Source: Desulfurella amilsii
GTDB taxonomy: Bacteria; Campylobacterota_A; Desulfurellia; Desulfurellales; Desulfurellaceae
DNA: 64,000 bases
NCBI RefSeq assembly: GCF_002119425.1
Contig: NZ_MDSU01000018.1
Location: forward strand, 124,001 to 188,000
Reading direction: 5' to 3'
Numbering within the stretch: position 1 is the first letter of the stretch; the number at the start of each line of letters is the position of its first letter. Position numbers and translations under genes: made by a program. Below, one piece after another: positions 36,316 to 45,126 of the stretch. The notes under the pieces are model-generated. The model ran no database searches. It was not told the DNA's origin and worked only from the letters and a program-made list of their open reading frames with translations.

Positions 36316-37296
36316 ATGCTTAATAAATTAAGTAAGGCTCTTGTTGCTTTTGTGGTAACCATTATAGGTCTTTTCTTTTTTAGTTTGAGCGCTTACGCGA
36401 GCAACTTTCCTTCACGTCCAATAACATACATAATTCCATTTAATCCGGGAGGGCAATCAGACATTCAAGCAAGACTTCAGCAATCTTACTTAAAGCAAGT
36501 GTTGCATGTACCTATTGTTGTGACGTATGAACCTGGTGGTGGAGGGGCCCTTGGCTGGAGCAATTTAGTGCACGGAGCGACAAATGGCTATACTATAGCA
36601 GGTATAAATCTCCCGCATATTATATTACAGCCGCTTGTTAGGGGAAAAAGCGCAGGATATAAAACAGACCAAATATTACCATTAGCATTTTTTCAAAGGA
36701 CACCGATAGGATTGGCGGTTTTAAAAACAAGTCCTTTTAAAACATTAAAACAGTTAGTGAAATATGCTAAAGCGCATCCTGGAGCTGTAACTATAAGCGG
36801 AGTTGGAAAGTGGACGGGACATTATATGACTTACCTTGAATTCGAAAAAGCTGCAGGCATAAAGCTCACTTATATTCCATCAACTGGCGACTCTGAAACA
36901 GTAACTAACCTTTTGGGTGGCTCAACTCAAGTTGCGTTTTTTAATTCAAATGATTTTATATCTTATAGAAGTAAGCTAAGGGTATTAGCTATGGCTTCTT
37001 CTAAGAGGTTGAGTTTTCTTCCAAATGTACCGACGTTTAAGGAACAGGGCTATAATATAGTAGAATCCATCGATAGGGGCGTTGGTGTAAAAAATGGAAC
37101 ACCAAGCGCAATTGTAAACACACTAGAAAAGGCTTTTATGGAAGTTATGCATAATAAAGACACAATTGAAAAGATGAAGGCGGAAGGATTCGAACCCATT
37201 TTTATGAATATGCAACAATCAGAACAACATGTAAAAGAATTGAAAGCAAAATATGAATTACTGTTAAAGCAATTGGGCATTCATTTTAAAGGATAA
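36316..37296 (+). CDS. tctC: TctC-type periplasmic solute-binding protein
   Basis: A 326-residue Bug/TctC receptor of the tripartite tricarboxylate transporter. A signal peptide (KLSKALVAFVVTIIGLFFFS, cut after about AYA-S) is followed by the family opening FPSRPITYIIPFNPGGQSDI, PGGGGALGWSNLVHGATNGY, and the second-lobe SGVGKWTGHYMTYLEFEKAA. The end has VPTFKEQGYNIVES. It captures a carboxylate in the periplasm and hands it to TctA/TctB. AAAGGAGG precedes the ATG, 15 bases after the lyase gene. Confidence 0.92.
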   Translation: MLNKLSKALVAFVVTIIGLFFFSLSAYASNFPSRPITYIIPFNPGGQSDIQARLQQSYLKQVLHVPIVVTYEPGGGGALGWSNLVHGATNGYTIAGINLPHIILQPLVRGKSAGYKTDQILPLAFFQRTPIGLAVLKTSPFKTLKQLVKYAKAHPGAVTISGVGKWTGHYMTYLEFEKAAGIKLTYIPSTGDSETVTNLLGGSTQVAFFNSNDFISYRSKLRVLAMASSKRLSFLPNVPTFKEQGYNIVESIDRGVGVKNGTPSAIVNTLEKAFMEVMHNKDTIEKMKAEGFEPIFMNMQQSEQHVKELKAKYELLLKQLGIHFKG

Positions 37297-37299
37297 GAT

Positions 37300-38805
37300 A
37301 TGGAACATATAATTAGTATTTTCGAATCGCTTTTAACATTTCAAAATATTTTGTTTATCATTGTTGGAGTGGCAGGTGGAGCGTTAATAAGCTCCCTGCC
37401 CGGTTTAACTGCAACCATGACTTTAGCTTTGATAATCCCTTTTACATTTTCAATGAATGCTACTACTAGCCTCCTTTTGTTGGGTGGTTTGTATGTAGGT
37501 GCAATCTATGGTAGCGCTATTCCTGCTATATTAATTAACACACCTGGCAATCCATCGGGAATAGCAACTACTTTTGATGGTTATCCGTTGAATAAAAAAG
37601 GAGAAACCGAAAAAGCTTTAATGGCATCCGGTGTTGGATCAAGCACCGGTGGAATTATTGGCGCGATAGCATTACTTTTTTTAGCACCACTGCTTGCAAG
37701 TGTAGCTTTAAGCTTCGGCCCTCCACAGCTCTTCTGGATTACTGTGTTTGCTTTGACAATCATAGGAACATTAACTTCACAGTCACAGCTAAGAGGGTTT
37801 ATTGGTGGAGCAATTGGAGTATTGATTGGTTGCGTAGGGGTAGCCCCTATTGGGGGAGATGTTAGATATACATTTGGAATGTGGCAACTGCAAGGAGGAA
37901 TAGAGCTTGTTTCAGCACTTATCGGTTTATTTGCCATTCCACAGGTTTTGGAAATGGTTAAAGAAGAAAAGGTTAGGATAGGTAAAGTTGTTTCTTATAA
38001 ACATAAAAAAGGTGTATTAAAAGAAGTTATAAAATATGCACTAAAAAAACCTTATTTAATGATCAGATCTGCTTTAATCGGCATAATAATAGGAATTAAA
38101 CCAGGTGCTGGTGGCAATATTGCAGGTATTATATCTTATAATGAAGCAGTTAGGTGGTCAAAAGAACCTGAAAAATTTGGTACAGGTGTTTTAGATGGAG
38201 TTTTAGCGCCTGATACTGCCACTGGTTCAGAGGTCGGTGGTTCTCTTATACCACTCTTGGCTTTGGGAATTCCTAGCGCACCACCTACAGCAGTACTAAT
38301 TGGTGCCCTCCTAAGCCATGGAATGATACCAGGTCCAGAGTTATTTAAAAAATATAGCGATATAGTATACCCGTTTTTATTTGGTTTTTTGATAGCTAAC
38401 ATTGCTTTACTTTTTCTTGCCATATATCTACCGCGCATAAGCAGTAAATTAGTGAATATTCCACGTTACTTTTTAATCCCCACGATTGTTTTTTTGTGTG
38501 TTGTTGGTTCATATAGTATTCGAAACTCAATATTTGATGTTTATATTATGGTTATAATAGGTTTGCTTGGGTATCTTTTAAAGAAATTTGATATTACGGC
38601 AGGCCCACTAGTGCTTGGTTTGATATTAGGACCTATTATGGAAAAAGCCTTAATTCAATCAATGCTTCTTGTTAAATCAGGAGAGTCAATCGGAGAAGTC
38701 TTTTTTGGCAATGCAATCTCAATCGCTCTAGTCATGTTATGTATTCTCGCTTTAATCTGGCCTTTTATTTCTAAAAAGCACTCTTTAAGTATAGAGGAAA
38801 AATGA
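37300..38805 (+). CDS. tctA: TctA large membrane subunit of a TTT transporter
   Basis: A 501-residue TctA with about 11-12 membrane segments. The conserved blocks are all present: VGVAGGALISSLPGLTATM, YVGAIYGSAIPAILINTPG, the internal-repeat partner GIKPGAGGNIAGIISYNEA, and LLALGIPSAPPTAVLIGALL. It is the sodium- or proton-driven translocating subunit. It begins 3 bases after tctC and its last codon overlaps the tctB start. Confidence 0.94.
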   Translation: MEHIISIFESLLTFQNILFIIVGVAGGALISSLPGLTATMTLALIIPFTFSMNATTSLLLLGGLYVGAIYGSAIPAILINTPGNPSGIATTFDGYPLNKKGETEKALMASGVGSSTGGIIGAIALLFLAPLLASVALSFGPPQLFWITVFALTIIGTLTSQSQLRGFIGGAIGVLIGCVGVAPIGGDVRYTFGMWQLQGGIELVSALIGLFAIPQVLEMVKEEKVRIGKVVSYKHKKGVLKEVIKYALKKPYLMIRSALIGIIIGIKPGAGGNIAGIISYNEAVRWSKEPEKFGTGVLDGVLAPDTATGSEVGGSLIPLLALGIPSAPPTAVLIGALLSHGMIPGPELFKKYSDIVYPFLFGFLIANIALLFLAIYLPRISSKLVNIPRYFLIPTIVFLCVVGSYSIRNSIFDVYIMVIIGLLGYLLKKFDITAGPLVLGLILGPIMEKALIQSMLLVKSGESIGEVFFGNAISIALVMLCILALIWPFISKKHSLSIEEK

Positions 38806-39260
38806 TGATAAGAGATGTTGCATTTGCTATATTGCTTATTTTTGTATCTGTAATAGGTTACGTAAAAGTTGAAAATTTATCTTTTACTAGTTCTTTCTTC
38901 CCAGAAATGGTATGTGTTGTTTTAGCAACTTTAGTTTTTATTGATATTATGTTAAGGATAGTTAAAAGAGTTATTAAGAAACAAAGTATCAAGAAAAAAA
39001 AATTGTTTATAGATCTTTTTGCTGATAAGGCTGGTGTTGCTATTATTTTAATATTGCTTTACATTGTAATATTAAAAGATTTGGGTTTTATCGCCTCAAG
39101 TGTTCTATTCATTGGATTATTGTCATTGTATATTAAAAAAGCTTCCAAAATATTTGATGTTTTGAAAATTTTTATTTTTTCTTTTCTTGTAACGTTATTT
39201 TTCTATTTTATATTTTACCATCTTTTTAATATTCAACTTCCAAGAGGTATAATATCGTGA
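38802..39260 (+). CDS. tctB: TctB small membrane subunit of a TTT transporter
   Basis: A 152-residue protein with four predicted hydrophobic segments (about 5-20, 25-45, 78-95, and a long pair 105-140), the TctB layout. The family is weakly conserved, and identification rests on size, topology and position. The ATGATGA overlap with tctA indicates coupled translation. With TctC and TctA it completes the transporter. Confidence 0.82.
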   Translation: MMIRDVAFAILLIFVSVIGYVKVENLSFTSSFFPEMVCVVLATLVFIDIMLRIVKRVIKKQSIKKKKLFIDLFADKAGVAIILILLYIVILKDLGFIASSVLFIGLLSLYIKKASKIFDVLKIFIFSFLVTLFFYFIFYHLFNIQLPRGIIS

Positions 39261-39287
39261 TAGCCAATGTTTAAGGAGGATAGCATT

Positions 39288-40418
39288 ATGATGGAAATTA
39301 AAATTATTGGTTTAGATGCAAAAGCCGTTAGCGTACCTTTAATTAAAACAAATCCTGAACAAAAATGGAGGGAAAGCTGGAGTAATCAACTAATTTTATT
39401 GATTAAAACAAATACAAAAATAACTGGTGTGGGAGAAGTATTCATTCATGCTTCGTCGCAGAAGCCCTACATTGAATTAGTAAAAACTTTATCAAATTTA
39501 ATAATTGGAATGGATCCAACCAATATAAATCTTGTCATAGATACTTTAGAAAAAATGACATACGCTTCCGGAAGGAGCGGTATAACTTCTGCTGTTATAG
39601 CCGGAATAGATACAGCATTGCATGATATTATTGCAAAATCAATGAATATTCCTCTATATAAATTACTAGGTGGAAAAAGGCGCGATGCAGTCAGAGCGTA
39701 TGCAAGTTTTTCAAGATATAATAATATTAAAGAAGTAATAGAAATCGTAAAATTCGCACTGAGTCAAGGGTTTAAAGACATCAAATTGCATCAAGGAGGA
39801 GTTTCTGTATACGAGTATGTTAAATCAATAAGAGATGAATTAGGATATGACTTTAACTTAATGTTGGATTTGAATTGCAGCTTATCGTTAAGAGACGCAT
39901 TGTTAGTACTCCCAAAATTAGAAAAATATTCAATTAGTTGGATTGAAGAGCCAACTTGGCCACCGGAAAATTTAGATATTCTCAAAGAGTTGTCAAATAG
40001 CACAAACATACCTATTGCAGCCGGAGAGAATTTCTACTGTCCTTATGATTATTTAAAGCTAATAGAGATAGCAAAAGTAAAAATTATTCAACCTGACATC
40101 GCAAAAGTCGGTTTAAGTAGAATTAAAAAAATCATAACTCTGGCTGAAACAACTGGCTGTATAGTTATGTTACATTGCAGACCTCAATCGTTATGGTCTA
40201 CAATTTTGGCTTCAATACATGTTGGCGTTACAATGCCATGGGAAAATATGATAGAGGCTTCGCCGACAATGCCTTACCAAGAACCGTTTATAGAAAATAT
40301 AAAATTTAATAATGGCATGTTGTCCCCAACAGATGTCCCTGGAATAGGCATAAGAGATGAAAAGTGGTTCGATAGTTTTCCTCCTATCGAAGGCAATTTA
40401 CCGAAATTTATAGATTAA
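39288..40418 (+). CDS. Mandelate racemase/muconate lactonizing enzyme family protein (acid-sugar enzyme)
   Basis: A 376-residue enolase-superfamily enzyme. Metal ligands are visible as D in MLDLNCS, E in WIEEPTW and E in AAGENFY. The D-H general-base pair of the mandelate-racemase subgroup is in QPDIAKVGL and MLHCRPQS. At the end of the second barrel strand the usual K-x-K is KLH (GFKDIKLHQGG), so one lysine is replaced by histidine. Such enzymes dehydrate or epimerise acid sugars and hydroxy acids. AAGGAGG at 39272 sets the ATG at 39288; an ATG at 39267 precedes the ribosome site. It probably acts on the acid imported by TctCAB. Confidence 0.85.
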   Translation: MMEIKIIGLDAKAVSVPLIKTNPEQKWRESWSNQLILLIKTNTKITGVGEVFIHASSQKPYIELVKTLSNLIIGMDPTNINLVIDTLEKMTYASGRSGITSAVIAGIDTALHDIIAKSMNIPLYKLLGGKRRDAVRAYASFSRYNNIKEVIEIVKFALSQGFKDIKLHQGGVSVYEYVKSIRDELGYDFNLMLDLNCSLSLRDALLVLPKLEKYSISWIEEPTWPPENLDILKELSNSTNIPIAAGENFYCPYDYLKLIEIAKVKIIQPDIAKVGLSRIKKIITLAETTGCIVMLHCRPQSLWSTILASIHVGVTMPWENMIEASPTMPYQEPFIENIKFNNGMLSPTDVPGIGIRDEKWFDSFPPIEGNLPKFID

Positions 40419-40438
40419 ATGGCAAAAGGGTTGTTAAA

Positions 40439-40618
40439 ATGAACATGCAAAATACTATAAAATGGGAAAAAAAATTAAATAAGAAAAAGAAAAAAAAGAA
40501 AAAAAAGAACAATAATTTTTTTGTGTACTTTAGAAAAATACAAAAAGATAAAGCACCGGGATCAGAAGTTTTAGATGCATTGTACTTTTATTTATGTAAT
40601 GGATATTTTATAACTTAA
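40439..40618 (+). CDS. Short lysine-rich hypothetical ORF
   Basis: A 59-residue frame 20 bases after the enolase-superfamily gene: a start MNMQNTIKWEKK, a run of nine lysines, then FFVYFRKIQKDKAPGSEVLD and a hydrophobic ending. I do not recognise it. AAAGGG is a weak ribosome site. The A-rich codons may simply reflect a low-complexity spacer, so it may not be a gene. Confidence 0.25.
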   Translation: MNMQNTIKWEKKLNKKKKKKKKKNNNFFVYFRKIQKDKAPGSEVLDALYFYLCNGYFIT

Positions 40619-40997
40619 ATTATGACTGAGTACTGCGAATATAAAATTCGGGTTTGCCAACTTTCTTGTGTAAGCCTGCATTTTTTAGCAGTATTTTCTA
40701 AAAATCTCCAATAAATATTTTTTTATTTTACACACTTTGGAGGCTTACACAAAGAAAATTACACTCCCTCTTTTAGTCTGCATTATACACAGTATAAATT
40801 AAACTTGACTTTATATAATATATATTATATATTGCATTTATTGAAGTTTTTCAAACAATGAATTAGTTTTTTAAAGGAAATTAATTAATTGTTGCTTTAT
40901 TTAAAATTAATAATGAAAAATATTTTTGAGCAAAAACATAGTGGTCCTCTTGTCCCTTCATAGATAAATTATACAATAAAAAAACGTAGGAGGTTGT
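40619..40997. other. Non-coding leader of the MFS gene with a repeat element
   Basis: No gene. 40650-40767 is a complete reverse copy of the short terminal-inverted-repeat element. The rest is AT-rich, with TTGACT and runs of TATATA near 40805-40835 that could be a promoter for the MFS gene. Confidence 0.55.
40650..40767 (-). repeat. MITE-like terminal-inverted-repeat element, copy C
   Basis: Reads in reverse of the 51883 copy: GGGAGTGTAATTTTCTTTGT at one end, TTGTGTAAGCCT / AGGCTTACACAA as near-terminal inverted repeats, and GTTGGCAAACCC at the other end. It has no coding capacity. Confidence 0.65.
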
Positions 40998-42297
40998 ATG
41001 AGTGAAAATATAGGCAAAGATGCTATCGGGAAAGTGAGAAAGTACTTATTACCCTATATGTTTTTTCTTTATATTCTAAACTTCGTAGATAGAGTCAATG
41101 TAGGGTTCGCAGCCTTAAAAATGAATAAAGATTTAGGTATGAGTGCTGAACAGTTTGGTTTGGCGGCAGGTATTTTTTTATTGGCTACTTAATTTTTCAA
41201 GTGCCAAGTAATCTAATATTAAACAAAATTGGGGCACGCATATGGATAGGTGTTGTACTTGTTTTATGGGGATTAATTGCTACTCTAACAGGCTTTGTTA
41301 AAACACCCGACCAACTTTATTTGATTCGTTTTTTACTAGGACTTGTAGAAGCTGGATTTTTCCCAGGCGTTATTTTGTATTTAACCTTCTGGTTTCCTCA
41401 AAGAGAGTTAGCGCAAGCGGTTGCTTTGTTTATGACAGCATTAGCTATATCAAGCGTTATTGGCTCTCCAATATCTGGCATAATATTAGATCATGTAAGT
41501 TGGGGTGGATTAGAAAGCTGGAGGTGGTTATTTAATTTATATTAGAGGGCCTTCCAGCAGTTCTTTTTGGAGTTATAACTTATATTATACTGCCAAATAA
41601 GCCAAAAGAAGCGAAATTTCTTACTGAGGAAGAAAAAAATTGGCTAATAAACAAAATATCTGTTGAACAGGAAGCAAAAGCAAAACAAGAAAAAATATCT
41701 ATCGGAGAAGCAATGAAAAACGGAAAGACATGGCTATTAGCTTTTATTTATTTTTTCGGACCAGTTGCAGGACTCTTTGCTGCTAGCTTTTGGATGCCAA
41801 CAATAATCAAGAGTTTGTCAAAAGGATATAGCGCAGAAACAGTAGGTTTTCTTGCTATGATACCCTGGTTATTTGCAGCGATCATGATGGTAATAGTAGG
41901 TAAATCGGCCGACAAAAAAGCTGAGTGGCGATATCATTCACAAATACCTGTTTTGATAGGCGCTATTGCTGTGTTCTTGCTCCTTTTCGTTAAAGCACCA
42001 TTTATATCCATTGTATTGTTATCTTTTATAACAGCAGGAGCGCTTAGTGCTTTTGGGCCATTTTGGGCTTTACCAAACAAATTTTTGACCGGTGCTGCTG
42101 CAGCAGCAGGAATAGCGTTAATCAATGCAGTTGGAAATTTAGGTGGATTTGCAGCACCTTATATAATCGGGTTTATTAAAACAGCTACAGGTAGCATGCA
42201 CTATGGTCTTATTGCACTTGGAGTAATGATGTTGATTGATGTTGCTTTATTAGCTCTTTTACCTAAAAGAATTACTAGGGGTGATATTGAAGTTTAA
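40998..42297 (+). pseudogene. MFS anion:cation symporter (ACS family), two frameshifts
   Basis: Three consecutive frames together encode a 430-residue transporter like those for tartrate, hexuronate and phthalate: YMFFLYILNFVDRVNVGFAA, then FQVPSNLILNKIGARIWIG, LTFWFPQRELAQAVALFM, and LAMIPWLFAAIMM. The first break is at a T7 run (41173-41179), where one extra T would restore FFIGYLIFQVPSNL. The second is two extra bases near 41540, where WRWLFNL should continue LEGLPAVLFG. Everything else looks undamaged, so the lesions are recent, sequencing-related or phase-variable. AGGAGG precedes the ATG. Confidence 0.82.
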
Positions 42298-42357
42298 CGA
42301 GGTATGTTTATGTAAATTATAGATCAAATCTGTGTAGTTTAAAAAATAGGTGAGGAA

Positions 42358-43422
42358 ATGATGGAAAAGTTTAAGATTGCAGTTATACCGGGTGATGGTA
42401 TAGGTCAAGAGGTAGTACCTGCAGGGATAAAGGTTCTTAATAAAACAGCGGAAGTTTTTGGTAACTTTGCTTTTAAATTTGAAGAATTTGAATGGAATTG
42501 TGAATATTATATAAAAAATGGAAAAATGATGCCGGATGATGGGATTGAGATATTAAAGAATTACGATTCAATATTTTTAGGTGCAGTAGGTCACCCAAAA
42601 GTACCAGACCACGTTTCATTATGGGGATTGCTCTTACCCATAAGAAGGAAATTTGAGGAGTATGCAAATGTCCGACCTGTTAAATTATTTGAAGGCATCA
42701 AATCTCCCCTTTGTAATAAAAAGCCAGAGAATATTGACTTTGTTGTTGTTAGAGAAAACAACGAAGGAGAGTATTCTGATATGGGTGGCAGAATATATCA
42801 GCATTCTGACAGGGAGATTGTTATTCAAGAATCTGTGTTTACTAAATATGGTGTTGAACGTATAATAAAATATGCTTTTGAGTATGCAAAAATGCATGGT
42901 AGAAAAAAGGTAACATCTGCAACTAAGTCTAATGGAATTAACTTTACAATGCCATTTTGGGATGAAATTTTCCTTGAAACTAGCAAAGCTTATCCTGATA
43001 TTGAAACGAGCAAATTCCATATTGATGCTTTAGTTGCAAAGTTTGTGACTAATCCAGAATACTTTGATGTAGTTGTTGGAAGTAATCTTTTCGGAGATAT
43101 ATTGTCAGATTTGGGACCTGCTATAGCAGGCAGCTTAGGTATCGCTCCGTCAGCTAACTTAAATCCCGATAAGAAATTTCCATCAATGTTTGAGCCAGTA
43201 CATGGTTCAGCACCAGATATAGCAGGAAAAGGTATAGCAAATCCTATAGGTCAAATTTGGAGTGGATCGTTAATGCTTGAACATTTTGGATTCAAAGAAG
43301 CTGCTTCAATAATAGTAAAGGCCATAGAAAAAACCATTAAAGATGGTATTTGCACTCCAGACCTTGGTGGTAAATACAAAACAAATGATGTAACGGAAAG
43401 TATTTGCAATAAAATTGAATGA
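42358..43422 (+). CDS. ttuC: Tartrate dehydrogenase-like decarboxylating dehydrogenase (TtuC/LeuB family)
   Basis: A 354-residue NAD-dependent beta-decarboxylating dehydrogenase. The family start AVIPGDGIGQEVVPAG, GAVGHPKVPDHVSLWGLLLP (typical of tartrate dehydrogenases, not of 3-isopropylmalate dehydrogenase), RENNEGEYSD, the metal-binding GSNLFGDILSDLG and the NAD-binding EPVHGSAPDIAGKGIANP are present. It would oxidise and decarboxylate tartrate or D-malate. Two adjacent ATG codons (42358, 42361) follow a weak GAGG. It is downstream of a possible tartrate-type transporter, supporting a hydroxy-dicarboxylate pathway. Confidence 0.85.
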   Translation: MMEKFKIAVIPGDGIGQEVVPAGIKVLNKTAEVFGNFAFKFEEFEWNCEYYIKNGKMMPDDGIEILKNYDSIFLGAVGHPKVPDHVSLWGLLLPIRRKFEEYANVRPVKLFEGIKSPLCNKKPENIDFVVVRENNEGEYSDMGGRIYQHSDREIVIQESVFTKYGVERIIKYAFEYAKMHGRKKVTSATKSNGINFTMPFWDEIFLETSKAYPDIETSKFHIDALVAKFVTNPEYFDVVVGSNLFGDILSDLGPAIAGSLGIAPSANLNPDKKFPSMFEPVHGSAPDIAGKGIANPIGQIWSGSLMLEHFGFKEAASIIVKAIEKTIKDGICTPDLGGKYKTNDVTESICNKIE

Positions 43423-43465
43423 CTGAAAAATAAATTTGTTTATTATTTTTAAGGAGGGAAATTAT

Positions 43466-44330
43466 ATGAGTTTATCGTATGTTTCTCCAAACGATACAGT
43501 CTTTACGGTTAGAAACGTTCAGGTAAAATTTGGTGAAGGCGTTGCAAGTGAAGTGGGCTATGAGACAAAAAGGATGGGTGCAAAAAAAGTTCTTATAGTA
43601 ACGGATAAAAATATAAGCAAAAGCACAGATATACTGTCTACAATAAAAGACAGTCTGGAAAAATCGGGCGTAGGCTTTGATGTGTTTGACTCCTCGCCTG
43701 TCGAGCCTATAGATACTGCTTTTATGAAAGGCTTAGAATCAATTAAAGGCAGTACTTACGATGGTTTTATTGGTGTAGGCGGTGGCTCATCTATAGATAC
43801 AGCCAAAATGCTTAATCTATACACTACCTACCCAACGCAAGACTTTAAAGACTATGTGGCGCCACCAACAGGACTTGGAAAAACCATACCAGGACCACTA
43901 AAACCTCTTATTGCTATCCCTACGACAGCAGGCACAGGCAGTGAAAATACGCCTGTTGCTATAGTGGATCTAGAAAAAGAAAAGTTAAAGGTAGGTATAT
44001 CCCATCAATACTTGCTGCCAAGCCTTGCTTTACTTGACCCTGTTTTAACTGTAACACTATCTAGTTATTACACTGCTTCTACCGGCATGGATGCACTGCT
44101 GCACTCTATAGAAGCCTATACAAGTCTGCCGTTTTATGCAAGAAAAAGACCAGACTCGCCCGATAAAAGGCCAGTCTATATTGGTGCAAACCCAGTATCG
44201 GATTTGTTTGTAGAAAAAAGCATTGAGCTTGTTGGAAAGTACCTAAGGAGAGCTTGCCATAACCCCTATGATCTAGAAGCAAGGACCAATATGCTCTTGG
44301 CTGCTCATTTGGGTGGTGCATTTGGGACCG
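43466..44330 (+). pseudogene. Hydroxyacid-oxoacid transhydrogenase-like iron dehydrogenase, truncated
   Basis: The first 288 residues of an iron-containing alcohol dehydrogenase-family protein resembling hydroxyacid-oxoacid transhydrogenase: VIVTDKN-like nucleotide site, GVGGGSSIDTAKMLNLY, IPTTAGTGSENTPVAIVDLE, DPVLTVTLSSYYTASTGMDA and YLRRACHNPYDLEART. It stops being homologous at AAHLGGAFG, where the iron-ligand histidines of the C-terminal half should follow. Foreign sequence with GGGGACAGG repeats takes over and the frame runs on to 44482. Half the active site is missing. AAGGAGGG fixes the ATG at 43466. Confidence 0.8.
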
Positions 44331-44503
44331 AAAAAAGGGGACAGGACCGGAAAAAGGGGGAAAAAGGGGACAGGCTACTTTATTCTATCTTCTATTTCTT
44401 TTTTGGTCTTACATTTCGCTTTATGGTTGATTCCAAGCCAAATACTTTTTTGATTCTTGCTTGCCATTTTTTACCTATATAACTAGCCTGTCCCCTTTTT
44501 TCT
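44331..44503. repeat. GGGGACAGG inverted-repeat module
   Basis: GAAAAAAGGGGACAGG at the left and CCTGTCCCCTTTTTTC at the right flank about 140 bases, with an extra internal copy. A minus-strand frame KKWQARIKKVFGLE and NVRPKKK resembles the basic tail of a REP-associated tyrosine transposase. It interrupts the dehydrogenase and abuts the IS1380 fragment. Confidence 0.45.
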
Positions 44504-44522
44504 GTCATAAATCCTTTATATG

Positions 44523-44870
44523 TCATAAAACATCCCGTTTGTTCGCTTCTACTAATGTTGGATCTACAAGAAGGGTATACTCCGTATTCTTATCAAGCAT
44601 TAGGGCTTTTTTGTTAATTTTATCTATTACCTGATTAAATCCGTTAAGTCCTGTTTTGTCGTATCTTCTTAGCCAGTCTCCGTATGAAGATGCGCTTGGT
44701 ATTCTAAACTTTAACAAGTTCATTAGCGCATTATCATTTTTTATCTCTCTTAAATCTTCTATATGTCTTACCCTTTGCGTACAACACCAACATTAAAGGT
44801 ATCATATAAGAAGAAAGTTTATAATCTCTGTTAGAGCCGGGATAAAGCATATACTTATCAATTAAAAAAT
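44523..44870 (-). pseudogene. IS1380-family transposase fragment
   Basis: On the minus strand a piece with YMIPLMLVLYAKGKT continues after a frameshift as IEDLREIKNDNALMNLLKFR, IPSASSYGDWLRR and YTLLVDPTLVEANK, the pattern of IS1380 transposases (the DAT/DPT motif includes a catalytic Asp). Both ends are missing, and it is cut by the neighbouring repeat module. Confidence 0.68.
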
Positions 44871-45126
44871 CTATATTTAACGGAAATTTATAGGGTCAAA
44901 CAGATTGTTGACAAAAGCACAAAAAAAATCATAAAAAAACTTGAAAAATTATTTTGTGAAGCGTAATATCTCTTCTAATGTAAGCTTAAATTATAAAACA
45001 CCTATGAGTATTTATAAGGCTGGCATAAAGGAAGCAAGTGTAAATTGGGATAATAAAGAATTTAATTTGAGAAAAGAATACACCTTAAAAATATGGACAT
45101 CATAAATCAACAATAGGAGTTAAGTT
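44871..45126. other. Leader of the GlcD-type gene with IS debris
   Basis: No gene. 44992-45070 is the fourth IS3-type 3' fragment (AACACCTATGAGTATTTATA, then AAAGGAAGCAAGTGTAAATT). GGAGTTAAGTT before 45127 is the ribosome site of the next gene. Confidence 0.5.
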
